Shown here: one piece after another, positions 47,626 to 58,757 of the stretch
Position numbering within the stretch: the first letter of the stretch is position 1
Layout of the letters: each line of letters begins with the position of its first letter
DNA from: Sipunculus nudus
Lineage: Eukaryota > Annelida > Sipuncula > Golfingiida > Sipunculidae
Direction: 5' to 3'
Length of the DNA stretch: 64,000 nt
Assembly (NCBI GenBank): GCA_026874595.1
Contig: CM049311.1
Location: 46,441,676 to 46,505,675, forward strand
Position numbers and translations under genes: made by a program
Notes under the pieces: model-generated
What the model saw: only the letters and a program-made list of their open reading frames with translations
Told to the model about the DNA's origin: nothing
Databases searched by the model: none

Positions 47626-49285
47626 GATGTGTCGGAACAACACGAATGCCCCCGCCTGGGGCAAATTAGAAACATTTGTTAAATTTTGTTAAATTTTTTA
47701 AGTTCAGGAGGTGTTGTATGGTCAAAAGTAGGTCAAGAAGGGCAAAATGCAAACTCGATATGTAACGGGTAATTATCAAGCAACACACCAAAAACCAGGC
47801 CAGTATGCAGGCATTGTGAAAAAAAGTCCATACATGTGCATTTTTCATAAAAATTTCTGTCTTTCATGAAATTTTCTATGTTCAGGATCTGTCATATGGT
47901 CAAAAATAGGTTAACTGGGACGAAACGTGAACTCGATCTGTAAGTGGTCATTATGCGCCCACAGACCAAACATTGGGCCAGTATCTGTAAGCATTGCATT
48001 GCGAAACTAGAATATTAGCAAAAGCTGATAATCAGTTATAAATTTAAATTGGAGAGGTATGTCCATGTTTTATAACAATCCACCAAATGCTTCCTGAGAA
48101 ATATCCCCCTAAGTTTTTTTTCTATACTAAGCTCTGTGACCTTGAAAAAGTAGGTCAAGACCACCCATCTTTGAACTTGACCAAGATTTTGTAAATATGA
48201 TGCAAAAGCACTGAAGTAATGAAGTTCCTGTGTTGAATACCTTTGGAGATATCCTGCACAAAAGGCCAAAATTGAAAAATCGATAAAATTTCATTAAAAT
48301 CAGAAATTGCAGGTGACGCCACCAAAATTGGGCAGCACGTACAGACCATCAGTGCCAATGATCATAGTAAGTTTTGTGAAAATCCACACAATGGTTCCTG
48401 AGATATAAGCTTCTGAGTGTTTTTCTATAATCAGCTATAAAATGTAGAGAAATGGGTCAAGGTCACCCATCTTCGAACTTGACCGAGATTTTATCGATAT
48501 ACATCTTCACTGATGAAATAAAATTCCAACGGTGAATCCTTTTAGAGATATCCCCCTCACAAGGTAAAAGTTAACAGACGCAGAACAGACAGATGGACGG
48601 ACGGATAGACCGACAGCTTGGGTGATGACAATAGCCCATCAGCCTATGAGCTGAGGGCTAAAAACGGCTGTACATGTACATTTGTCATGAAAATTTATAT
48701 TTTTCATGAAATTTTCTATGTTTAGGAGCCGTAAAAAGATCAAAAGTAGGTCAACCGGGACAAAAGGCGGACTCGATCTGTAACTAGTCATTATCTGCCC
48801 ACACATAAAAAATCAGGGCGGTATCTATCTGCAGGCATTGCAAAAAAAAGTCCGCACATGTGTATTTGTCATGAAAATTTATATTTTTCATGAAATTTTC
48901 TAAGTTAAGGAGCCGTAAAACGGTCAAAAGTAGGTCAACTGAGACGAAACGCGAACTCGATCTGTAACTGGTCAATATCTGCATACACACCAAAAATCAG
49001 GCCAATATCTGCAGGCACTGCGAAAAAATACCGTACATGTGTATTTGTCATGAAAATTTCTATTTTTCATGAAATTTTCTAAGTTTAGGAGCCGTAAAAC
49101 GGTCAAAAGTAGGTCAACCAGGACGAAACACGAACTCAATCTGTAACTGGTCATTAACTGCCCACACACCAAAAATCAGGCCAATATCTGCAGGCATTGC
49201 GAAAAAAAGTCTGTACAACTGTTTGATTTCTGAATGACGGAAGGACTTCGAAGGACTGAATAACCGACATGGGTAAAACTATATG
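47626..49285 (+). mobile_element. Family C+H copy with truncated 5' end and lost 3' hairpin
   Basis: It starts inside the 5' hairpin (gatgtgtcggaacaacacg) without ACTAGA. The H module runs from about 48003 to 48663, with ggtgacgccacc at 48313 and a gacggacggatagaccgac run. Units of about 180 bp follow (aggagccgtaaaa at 48724, 48907 and 49087). At 49278-49288 the sequence reads actatatgcataaaaat, where full copies carry a GC-rich hairpin between tatg and gcata. Confidence 0.7.
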
Positions 49286-49660
49286 CATAAAAATGAAAAA
49301 AGGAAGAGAGACCAGAAGGAAAAGGAAGAGAGACCAGGAGGAAAAGGAAGAGAGACCAGAAGGAAAAGGAAGAGAGAGAAGAAGAAAAGGAAGAGAGAGC
49401 AAGACTAGAAGGAAAAGGAAGAGATAAGAAGGAAAAGGAAGAGAGACAAGAAGAAAAGGAAGACAGACCAGAAAGGAAAGGAAGAGAGACAAGAAGGAAA
49501 ATGAAGAGAGAGAAGAAGAAAAGGAAGAGAGAGCAAGACTAGAAGGAAAAGGAAGAGATAAGAAGGAAAAGGAAGAGACAAGAGGGAAAAGGAAGAGAGA
49601 CATTGCAAGAAGGAAAAGTGAGACAAGAAGAAAAAGGATGAGAGACCAAAAGGAGGAAGA
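49286..49660 (+). repeat. Long polypurine tract, aggaaaaggaagagag units
   Basis: About 370 bp, almost wholly A and G on the plus strand, made of 20-25-bp units such as aaggaagagagaccagaagg. A longer block of about 136 bp repeats within it (about 49369 and 49505). The long Ser/Phe/Leu-rich minus-strand open frames at 49154-49668 are products of this tract. Confidence 0.9.
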
Positions 49661-49821
49661 TAGGCCAATTTAAGTCAAATTTAACTATTATTATTTAACT
49701 ATTACTATAAGAATGGACATAAATAAATGGCTATATCAGCCAGAACTCTCCCACTCCCTTACCCTTCCTGAGCTTATAAACATCTCAGAACTATTAGAAA
49801 TAGTTGTCTCTTTACTTAATT

Positions 49822-51949
49822 GTATCCGCCAAAAAGTTTTGCGGATACTATGTTTTCAGCTGCACGCCGCCGCCGCGTAGGTGTCCGGAGAACTCCTCCG
49901 TAACCGCTGGGCGGAATTTTACAAAACCTGGGATTATGTTATGCGCCCCGATTTTGTTTTGACCTCTGACCTTTCCTCTGCGCTCTGTGTCCGTTTGTGC
50001 ATCTGTTTCCACACATAAACCCACATATCTGGGGAACCATTTGACAGATCAGGAAATTTTTTATGTACAAATGTAGCCCTTGGAGATCTTTATAACATAC
50101 ACAAACAAGTGACCCATGGGTCATGTCGCTCAGCTGACAGGGAAGAGATTCGCTAAAGGAAATTTTATCATCAGAATGGTAGTATATACCCATTCAACTG
50201 AAGCATCAAACAGATTAACTAACAGGCGAAGATTAAGTCTTTATTTATATATCTCAAAAATAGAGAAAAAATGTGTAAACATTTCTGGTTTCCATGAAGA
50301 CTTTTCATAGGTCTCTCAGTGTGTCAAGAATGAAGATTCTAGGTGCAGTCGTTACGATTTATGCGATGTTAACAGATGACAGCATCCTTAAAGGTCTCAA
50401 AAATAGAGGAAGAAATCGTAAAAAAATCAAACAATATAGGTGGCGCCACCAGTCTGCAGGAACTGATGGAAAATCTCATGATCAATATGTATGCCGAAAA
50501 ACATGACCATCAGTGATGTAGTTATTGAGATATTGAAGTTTTTGTATGAAATTTTTGACTACTCGGGGGGGGGGGGGGGGGGGGGTACTTTGGGGCGCCA
50601 TAGCTCGAAGGATATGGGTAACAGAGACCTTATTTCTGGTTTCAAGGAGATTTTACATGGACCTTTCAGTGTGTCAAGAATTAAGATTCTAGGTCCAGTC
50701 TTTACGATTTTTGCCTTGTTAACAGATGTTCACATTTTGAAAGGTCTCAAAAATAGAGAAAAAAATTCATTAAAAAATCCAACCATACAGGTGGCGCCAC
50801 CAGTCTGCAGGAAGTGATGACACATCTCATGATCAATAGTTATGCCACAAATCATGACCATCAGTCAAGTAGTTAATGAGATATTGAAGTTTTTGTATGA
50901 AATTTTTTACTTTTCTTGGGGGTACTTTGGGGCCCATAGCTCAAAGTATATGGGTAACAGAGACCTAATTTCTGGTTTCCATGGAGACTTTCCATAGGTC
51001 TCTCAGTGTGTCAAGAATGAAGATTCTAGGTCCAGTAGTTACGATTTGTGCCACGTTAACAGATGACAGCATCCTTAAAGGTATCAAAAATAGAGGAAAA
51101 AATCGTGAAAAATCGAACAATCTGTTCGTCTGTCTTAGGTTAAAATCACTCATATCTCTGCAGTGATTTGACTAATTCACCTGAAATTTGGCATGCTTAT
51201 ACATCCTGGATAGCTTTTCTGATTTTATGACAGGTGGCGCCACCTACATTCACGTTTACGCTGCAGACATCCAAGTTCATATCTCGGGAACCGTTTGACC
51301 GATTGGGCCAAAATTTTGCATGTCTATAGATCTCACATAGCTCTTTATCATACGCAAAACTGGTGGCGCCACCTGCAGCCATTTTTGCACAGCTCCCGTC
51401 TATTTGTCTGCCATGGGATAAAATCACTCGTATCTCTGCAGTGGTTTGACAGATCTGCCTAAAATTTTGCAGGTTTATACATCCCCGACAGCTCTCTTGA
51501 TTTTATGACAGGTGGTGCCACCTGCATTCTAGTTTATGCAGCAGACATCCAAGCTCATATCTTGGGAACCATTTGACCGATTGTGCCAGAGTTTTGCATG
51601 TGTATATTTCTCACATAGCCCTTTATCATACGCATAACTGGTGGCGCCACCTTCAACCATTTTAGCACAGCTTCCATTTGTTTGTCTGCCACGGGCTAAA
51701 ATCAGTCATAAACATATAGTGGTTTGACTTATCTGCCTCAAATTTTGCAGATGTATACAACTTGGACGGCTTTCTGGATTTTGTGGTAGGTGGCGCAACC
51801 TACATACACCATTTGGCTTCAGACATCCATGCTAATATGCAACACTTCACTCTATTTCCCCTTGCCACTCAATCCATGCCTCACTTCACCCGTTCCACTC
51901 TGATTTAGGCGGATACACGCAGTCGCTTGTTGACTACCCGTATTCTAGT
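49822..51949 (-). mobile_element. Family-D element split by a family-B insertion
   Basis: Reverse orientation. The 3' hairpin has arms GTATCCGC and GCGGATAC at 49822-49848. The 5' end is at 51949 (complement ACTAGAATACGGGTAGTC). The body has units of 276 bp (tatacatcctggatagc at about 51199, with counterparts at 51476 and 51752) and exact GGTGGCGCCACC at 51233, 51362 and 51640. A B element interrupts it from 50104. The GC-rich block cgccgccgccgcg at 49868-49878 is also present, diverged, at 13600 and 53595. Confidence 0.75.
50104..51119 (+). mobile_element. Family-B element nested in D, 3' end missing
   Basis: The 5' end AACAAGTGACCCATGGGTCA then tgtcgctcagctgac is intact. About three units of roughly 340 bp follow, with exact GGTGGCGCCACC at 50439 and 50790, atgagatattgaagtttttg and ctcagtgtgtcaagaatga. 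A G tract of 21 lies at 50565-50585. The copy stops near aatcgaacaatctg, before any 3' run or hairpin, and D resumes at about 51120. Confidence 0.7.
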
Positions 51950-52068
51950 TTTACTTTGTAGTTTTCTGTTAAATATACTGTACCCTATTTTTAAATCCTG
52001 TTTTTAACACAGTCTTCATTAAATAAATAGTATCTGGATACTTTTTTTTTTATATTTTTTTTGGTGGA

Positions 52069-52478
52069 GGTAACTGCCTCCATTTATTTTAATGCTGTCT
52101 TATATAATTCTTAACCTAAGTATGTACATCTGCAGAGTTTACATTTCGGTTTGGGACTACTTGACAGGGCGGTAGCACTTGCTTCCTATCATTTTTATAT
52201 CCTGGTGTCACCCAGGCCCGGTGTCTACCACACCTGCATGTCGTGGGTGTATAATCATCCCCATTGCTGGGTCATAACACCGAGGAACCGCCCAAAGATG
52301 CACCTGTATGTGAGTGAAACACAGCTGTGGGACACAACCTCCCCATTAAGCCTGCAGAGCGCTCACCCTGGGTGGGGGCCGGCCGTGAAAAACCTCACCA
52401 CCTCGGCTGAGATTCGAACCCACGATCTCCCGGCTTTAAGTCCTGCACTCTCCCCCTGAGCCACAGAAGCAGGTGTAT
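52069..52478 (-). mobile_element. tRNA-derived SINE with intact A and B boxes
   Basis: Read on the minus strand from about 52478, the head has an A box TGGCTCAGGGGG (52452-52463) and a B box GGTTCGAATC (52411-52420), spaced as in a tRNA gene. These are the internal RNA polymerase III promoter of tRNA-derived SINEs. A central block with tgacccagcaatgggg and ggcctgggtgacaccagg follows, then a tail ending near 52069. It lacks a tRNA acceptor pairing, so it is a SINE rather than a tRNA gene. A second, older copy is at 1518-1905. Confidence 0.8.
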
Positions 52479-53218
52479 CTGGATACTTGGTTCCTGGTAG
52501 ATTTGATCTTCTAGCAATTTGCTGGCTTATCTAAATATTCCAAGGAATAGTGCAAGCATGACCAAGGTATGTAAATATCACACAGGTTAACCAAGAGATG
52601 CAGCACTTAAAGAAGGTCAGTAGCCTGTTTCAACAACATATCAGTATACATATTGGCAGCGTGCTGCACCATATAGACATCATCCCTTGTGAGCTCCAGA
52701 CAAGTGCAATCACCAAACCAACAGACAGACCAAATGTGTTATTTTCTGACATAACATATTCGTGCACAAGTCCAACCCACCGACACATGAACAAACATCC
52801 ATCAACTGAAAAAGTACTCTGAGACCACATATATGCCTCCATAAGGATCATAAGCAAACTTTACTTTTTGATGTGTACTTCACAGAAAAAGTGCAGCACA
52901 GTTCACCACCCCATGGCTGGATCATAAGTGAGCTCTAGAACAAAGGCTTCCCTAACACTTGTGAATGTTCAGTTCAGGTCCCCTCTGAGATACAGACATT
53001 AAAACAATGTCTAACAATACAATAGAAAATAATCCCAAAACTCTCACTCCTAAAGGAACACTCCCAAAATTGAATGGATTGTTTTTTGGGTACTTGCCAT
53101 AACCTTTGACAAAATTGCATCAAAATTATTTCATAATAATAAGTTGATAACAAACCTAATGAAAAACAAAACACTTCATCATCTGATAGCTTAGAAACAA
53201 AATATCCATAGCTATCCA
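52479..53218. other. Sequence without recognisable features
   Basis: No repeat family or exon was recognised. The overlapping open frames at 52598-52857 lie on opposite strands and have no domain. Confidence 0.4.
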
Positions 53219-53848
53219 AGATGTATACACATGCAAAATTTCAGGTGGATAAGTCCAACCAATGCAGAGATATGAGTGATTTTATCCCAAGGCAGATGAA
53301 CAGATGGACGCTGTGCAAAATGGTTGCAGGTGGCGCCACAATTTTTAGTGTATGTTATAAAGTCATCCAAGGGCTACATTTGTGCAAAATTTTTAGCCTC
53401 ATCAGTCAAACAATTCCCCAGATATGTGGGTTTTTGTGTGGAAACAGACGAACAAATGGGCGCTGAGCAGAGAGGAAAGGTCAGAGGTCAACTAAAAATG
53501 AGGATGCAGCAGTTCACATGTGACCCAATCATAATTCTGAATTTAAAATAATTCCACCCAGTGGTTACGGAGGAGTTCTCCGGAAAGCTATGCAGTGGCA
53601 GTGGCTGACTGAAAACATAGTATTCGCAAAACTCTATATATGGCGGATACAATGAAGTTGCATTCACCCATTTTCACATTTTCTAGAACCTAGGGACATC
53701 TATAAATCAATGTCAAATTTTGGATTTGTAGGACTAACAATTCCAAATTGTGCCCTGTTAACAGAAAGACTGCCTGACAGTCAGACCGCTAGAAGACTGA
53801 CAAAAGACCATGACTAAAGCTCAGGTAACTTATAGTAAGCTGAGCTAA
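53219..53848 (+). mobile_element. Family-D 3' half inside a family-A 3' end
   Basis: 53219-53655 matches D (tatccaagatgtatacacat, ggtggcgccac at 53330, ggagttctccgga, gcggatac). 53660-53848 matches the A 3' end (ttttggatttgtaggactaa, a weak gacagtcagaccgctag run, then aagctcagg..gctgagctaaaa). The same D-in-A arrangement occurs at 12509-14094. Confidence 0.65.
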
Positions 53849-56052
53849 AAATGTGTTACCATAGAAACAGCAAAATCAGACCATTGTACAGGGAAAAAAA
53901 GAAAGGAATGACAAATAAAATTATCTATAGTTGAAGTGGCTACAACCATTTGTGGCAAAGCTGTAAAAAATACAACTAAAGATGAAATACCTATGCTGTA
54001 ATAGGAACTTTATGAATGGATATATGCCTGTATATAATATTTTGTCTGAGGACTTGTGTACTGTGGATTTCATTATATCCTGAAGCAATCTGTCTGTGGA
54101 CATTTTGGCCCCTACATGGCATTTTGCCTTTGGACATATGTCATGTGGTTTCTGTTTGTACTGAAAAATTGAAACCTTGACACCGAGGATGGTGTACCAA
54201 TGTCCTTCATCACTTCAGAATGGTGAACCAATGTCTCCAGAGATGAAGGAACTGAGGACTGTCCAAGTCGTGACAGAGCAGAATTCAGCTGTTAGTACCA
54301 TCAAGACAGTTGACCCTGAATAAGTAATTCCACTACTGACACCTGCTCAGGTCCATGAGGCTGGGACACAAATCTTCATTATTTGGTTAAATCAAGTCAC
54401 ACAAACCTGTAGGGCCTCTACACCTTCTTTATAAATCAAAGATTCACTGATCATCTAAGTAAACATGTTGAATACAATTGAACTTTGAAGGATTCTGCAA
54501 ACTGAAGAGAGATTCAGCTGCATTGCTGTTTCTTTCAAATTTACTTTTTATGTAAAGTAAATAAAATTCCAGACTTAATTTGTGTATTTTTACCATGTGC
54601 AAAGTAAGATGTAAACACATTATTTGATATTCTATTCCAAAATTTTGATCCTGGGTTAACATGCAGTGTCAACACTGCCAATTATTCACAAGGTCTTCAC
54701 ATTGAACAAGACAATACTGTGTATTCAGAATCACTGATGACATTATTGTATGCTGTTGGCTGAATTTCACAGTAAATTATTTTAAAAGCAAAAGATAACC
54801 TGGATGACTGTAGATGTGTTACATGTAGCTAGATTTCTGTGTGATGCTGGACAGTGCATCACTGTGGAAAAATAAGATGTCACCAATAATACATGTACTG
54901 AAAAAATATATCCAAATATAAATCAAAGCTTAAACAAAAATGCAGTTTTCTTGTCAACTGAATAAGTTAGGTTTAGCAACAATATATCTGTATGGCTGTC
55001 ATTTGTAGATTTGATGGCATAAAGCCTAAACCAAGTTAAATTCTGTTAAAAATATTAATAGAGCCAAAACCTGTATATAGCCAACTTAATTAAGCTGATC
55101 TGCATTTCTGAAAAACAATTTTCTTTATTTTCTTTTCCAGAATATGTATTTTCTTGGCATAAAAAGCCTAACCATAATGCAGTAACTTAAAAAATGAAGA
55201 ATGTCATTACCCAGATCCTTAAAAAGCAGACCTAACAGTTAATCGGTCTGTAAATAGAGCTCTGTTTTTGTGATAGCTTTGACTCATTTTCTGCTGATAG
55301 AGGCAACAAACCTGAGAAACAGGAATCCCAAGGATAACATGTGGCAGCAGAATCATATATTATGATACATATCACACACTCAAACAAACAGTCCATGGAA
55401 CATTTAGGTTTAAATCATAGCTTGGTTAACAGTTATAACCTCTGAATGTAAATTACATGGGCCTGCCTTTTTCATATCTACCATTAAATGTCAGACTAGA
55501 AGACTGCATATAAAGCCAGTTGTATTAAAAACTGTGCAGTATATGACAGAAAGACCAAAATAACTATAACTAAGGGGAGTGGGACCATAAAAGTAATGGA
55601 TGAGGGCACTACTCGGCCCCAATTCTTAAGATGATGCACATTAAGGAATTAAATGACTAGAAAGAGTTTGTTTTTGCAGAGATACATGAATGTATCGCTT
55701 CCCCATGGACCCCTCCCCTCCCCAAATCTAAAGAATAAAATATGCAATACTTCAACATTTTTTGTGTTGATATAAAATATTTATTTCCTCAGATATGACC
55801 ATAAAGATCAAGTTCCATTTAACAAATTTAAAGTTTCATACTCCTTGGTTGTCAAACTCTTGGTTGAAAAGCACTTGGTTGAAAAATTTGGAAAAAATCT
55901 GAGGGAAAAGAATATGTAGTACTTCATCCATAATTGGGTTCACAAATATCTTAGATTTCTGAGATTTGACTTAAAACATGAAGTCAAGGTAATGGGTTTT
56001 TTAATGTCTGTTCAGAGATTCTAGTAGAAACAATTCAAGTATATTAAATTTC
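53849..56052. other. Sequence without recognisable features
   Basis: About 2.2 kb of AT-rich sequence with no recognised repeat family, exon pair or RNA gene. Short open frames at 53921-54103 and 54444-54662 have no domain. Confidence 0.45.
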
Positions 56053-56779
56053 ACACAAGTGACCCATGGGTCATGACGCTCAGCTGACTGACATGTTGAC
56101 AATATGTCCTTGCACAGACAACTTATTAAGGTAATGTAGGTGGCATCATTGTTCATGCAAATTAGCTTAAGTTCATCAAGACCAATAAGCACAACAAATC
56201 TGATGACAAACCAACAGGCCTTTCATGTGGAAACTGGCAATTTGAGTGTATTTTGCATCATTTCTAGGGTGCTAAAACATACCCCAAAACTCTGAGAATA
56301 TAGTTCACTGTGACCCAATTTCAGGTTTCTGGGGAGAACTTTTGAGGAACTCTCAGGATGTCAAGTTAGAAGATTCTGGGCCCAAAGGTTATGATTTGTG
56401 CCCTACTTTGGTATCAAATTTTCAATTATCCTGAGGGGTCCTTATATTTATAAGCCCAATAGCTCAGAAAATATGGGTAACAGAGACCTGAATACACGTT
56501 TCCAAAGATATTTTTATAGACCTCCCTGGATTTTAGGTTAGAAGATTCCAGGTCCAATGTTTATGATTTGTGCCCTGCTTTGGTATCAAATTTTTAATTA
56601 GGCCATCCTTAAAAAAAATTCTCTGTTGGGGCTAACCCGGCCGGTCGAGTTTTTTGGCGAAACAGGCCGGTAAAAATATTGAGCAATTAGAAATGGTTCT
56701 TATTTGATTACAAATAAAGCTGACGCTTATCCCTGTCGCATTAAATGAAAGTTCTCTCGACATTCATACTGTCAACCGA

Positions 56780-56955
56780 CCAATGTTGGCATTTAAACCA
56801 TGTGACACGTCGATTTGCATAAACACGTGCCTGGAACACGCAGATGTTCTTGTGATTGGCGGAGCGATCAAGTGTCACAGCCAAAGAGCCAATAAGAGGT
56901 TCGTAGTAAAAGTTCACCCCATGTGACTTCATTCAGGACTATTTTGGCGGGAAAA
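56780..56955 (+). promoter_or_regulatory. S-phase-type promoter motif cluster
   Basis: In order: CCAAT at 56780-56784, octamer complement ATTTGCAT at 56813-56820, E-box CACGTG at 56824-56829, ATTGG (reverse CCAAT) at 56855-56859, CCAAT at 56889-56893 and an E2F-type site TTTGGCGGGAAA at 56943-56954. CCAAT plus octamer plus E2F is known from promoters of replication-linked animal genes, including histone genes. Their clustering in 175 bp of CpG-rich DNA inside an AT-rich region is what makes this call; activity is inference. Confidence 0.45.
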
Positions 56956-57071
56956 TGTTCACTGCCATCGGGTTGCTTACGTTGGTTTTAATTTTTCAGC
57001 TACAGTCACGGTCGCACCAGAACACGCATAAAATTTTAGCGACCGTCTTTTTTGGTTGTGTTTCTTTTTAA
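56955..57071 (+). CDS. 38-codon open frame after the E2F-type site, unrecognised
   Basis: The ATG overlaps the end of the E2F-type motif. The frame encodes a hydrophobic start (MFTAIGLLTLVLIFQLQ), then a basic stretch (SRSRSHQ) and a second hydrophobic part, ending at TAA 57069-57071. A segment ttttaatttttcag inside it could be a splice acceptor, so the frame may not be used as read. No family is recognised. Confidence 0.15.
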   Translation: MFTAIGLLTLVLIFQLQSRSHQNTHKILATVFFGCVSF

Positions 57072-58757
57072 CTGCCTTTGTTAAATTATTTCATTTTATA
57101 AATTGCCTTTAAAACAAACAGATATTTTCTGACCGTACGGCATTACTTGTTTAGACGTAGACGAGATAGAGATCAACATTGCTCGCTCAGTCATTAATTA
57201 CAGAAAAATAAAAAATGTCAAGCATTACTTCCATTAGGCACCGTGCCTCTCATTGATTTTTTGTTTGTTTGTTTGTTTCTGATTCTTTTTGCTGGTACCT
57301 TATTTACAAGAGGGTTTTAAAAAGTCAAGAAAGTAACAATAGATTGGCAAAAATATATTGAGAAATAAGACTTAATGTCCATGAGTAATCTTACAAATAT
57401 TATAGTATGGACACAACTGCATGCTGGTATATCAGAGTATGACCTGTCAGATGCAAAAAGTCAATGCCAATGAAATTTTGTTTTATTATAATCAAGCAGG
57501 GCATCTGATAACTAGCGATGAAAAGCAAACAAATGTGACCTAGTTTTTAAAACCAAAAACAAATAGAAATGAATACTCCTAAGCCTTTGGGCAGTTAATG
57601 TTATATAATACAAATAGATCATGAATGGTTAATTATATTTTTAGCTTTCAATTACTTTTTTTTCATTTTTACCAAAAAATATAAGGGCTTGTAGTTTTTC
57701 TTGCGGGCCTGTGAAACCTGTATGCATGTCAGCAGTAGTGCTAATTGTTATAAAATGAAAGTCCATGCTGGTGATGAAGTTTAAATAATACACTGGAGTC
57801 TCAGGGCCTGTATTTCGACTGTTTTTTTTTTGTTTTTTTTTAACTTTTGCATGAAATATCATGCACAAATAAGGACTGTATATTGGGGATGCCATTCCAA
57901 ATCACATACTGGCTGTCAATTAAAGGCATCTGCAATTAAAGGCGAGTGGCATAATCAGGGTACGTCCAATATATGGGTTTATCTTTCAAATAAGTACAGT
58001 TTTTCATATATTTGTATAAACATTTTATATATTCTACTACCTTATAAGGCATTGACTTTAATAAATAAAGAGTTAATTTATTACCATCCTTCTTAATTAT
58101 ACCTCTTCATTTGCGAAGGAAATCTCAAATCGCACTCATTCATAAAATTCTGGCACTCACATAAAACACAAAATAAAATTGTCTGCAAATTTATGTGAGA
58201 TCCAGAAAAGGCTTACAATCCTAATTCTAATCTGTGCAATGAGATATACATCAGTTATAATGCTTTCATGATAACATGCTTGACCATTATTGGAAAAGTA
58301 CTTGATCACTTTTCACATACGTGAATATTTGACATGTACATGTACAAAGCATATTCTAAAACATTTTGTACCCGAGTACAAGATTTTAAGCCTGTAATGA
58401 AACACAAAATCTATTCAGAGATACCTTGTTGTACATGTTGAATGGAATACGGGTATGTAATATGACATACACCTCAATTAAGCAAATACCGGTAAAAAAA
58501 GGTATAGTAAACTCCGGATCCTCCTTTAAAAAAAATATTTTTTTCCTCCCTACCTGATGATTTTTTGGGGACCAATGTTAGCCCCAACACAAAAATTTTA
58601 AAGGACAGAGACCTTATTTCAGGTTTCCCTGGAGACTTTTCATGTACCTCTCTTGAGGTAAAGTGGGAAGATTCTATGTCTAGTTGTTACAATTTGAGCC
58701 CTGTTAACAGATGACAGCATCTTTTGAGGTCTCAATAAATAGAAAAAAAAATAGTAA

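Larger units (their letters stand above)
56607..58604. mobile_element. 2.0-kb TIR element with a promoter-like cassette
   Basis: The core TIRs are TGTTGGGGCTAAC at 56624-56636 and its exact complement at 58577-58589. Weaker inverted similarity extends outward to CCTT (56607) and AAGG (58604). No target duplication was identified, and the B sequence seems to lack about 40 bp at the site. The left third is CpG-rich and holds a cluster of promoter motifs (56780-56955); the rest is AT-rich with a (TTTG)n stretch at about 57259-57281. No transposase is visible, so it is a non-autonomous element that may carry captured host sequence. Confidence 0.55.

Noticed and set aside
49154-49668. Minus-strand Ser/Phe/Leu-rich frames of 149 and 87 codons resembling a membrane protein
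   Set aside because: They are produced by the polypurine tract on the other strand; composition follows the repeat and there is no start or domain context.
52405-52465. Possible tRNA gene on the minus strand
   Set aside because: A and B boxes are good, but no acceptor-stem pairing or complete cloverleaf is visible and the sequence continues into a repeated central block also found at 1518-1905, so it is a SINE head.
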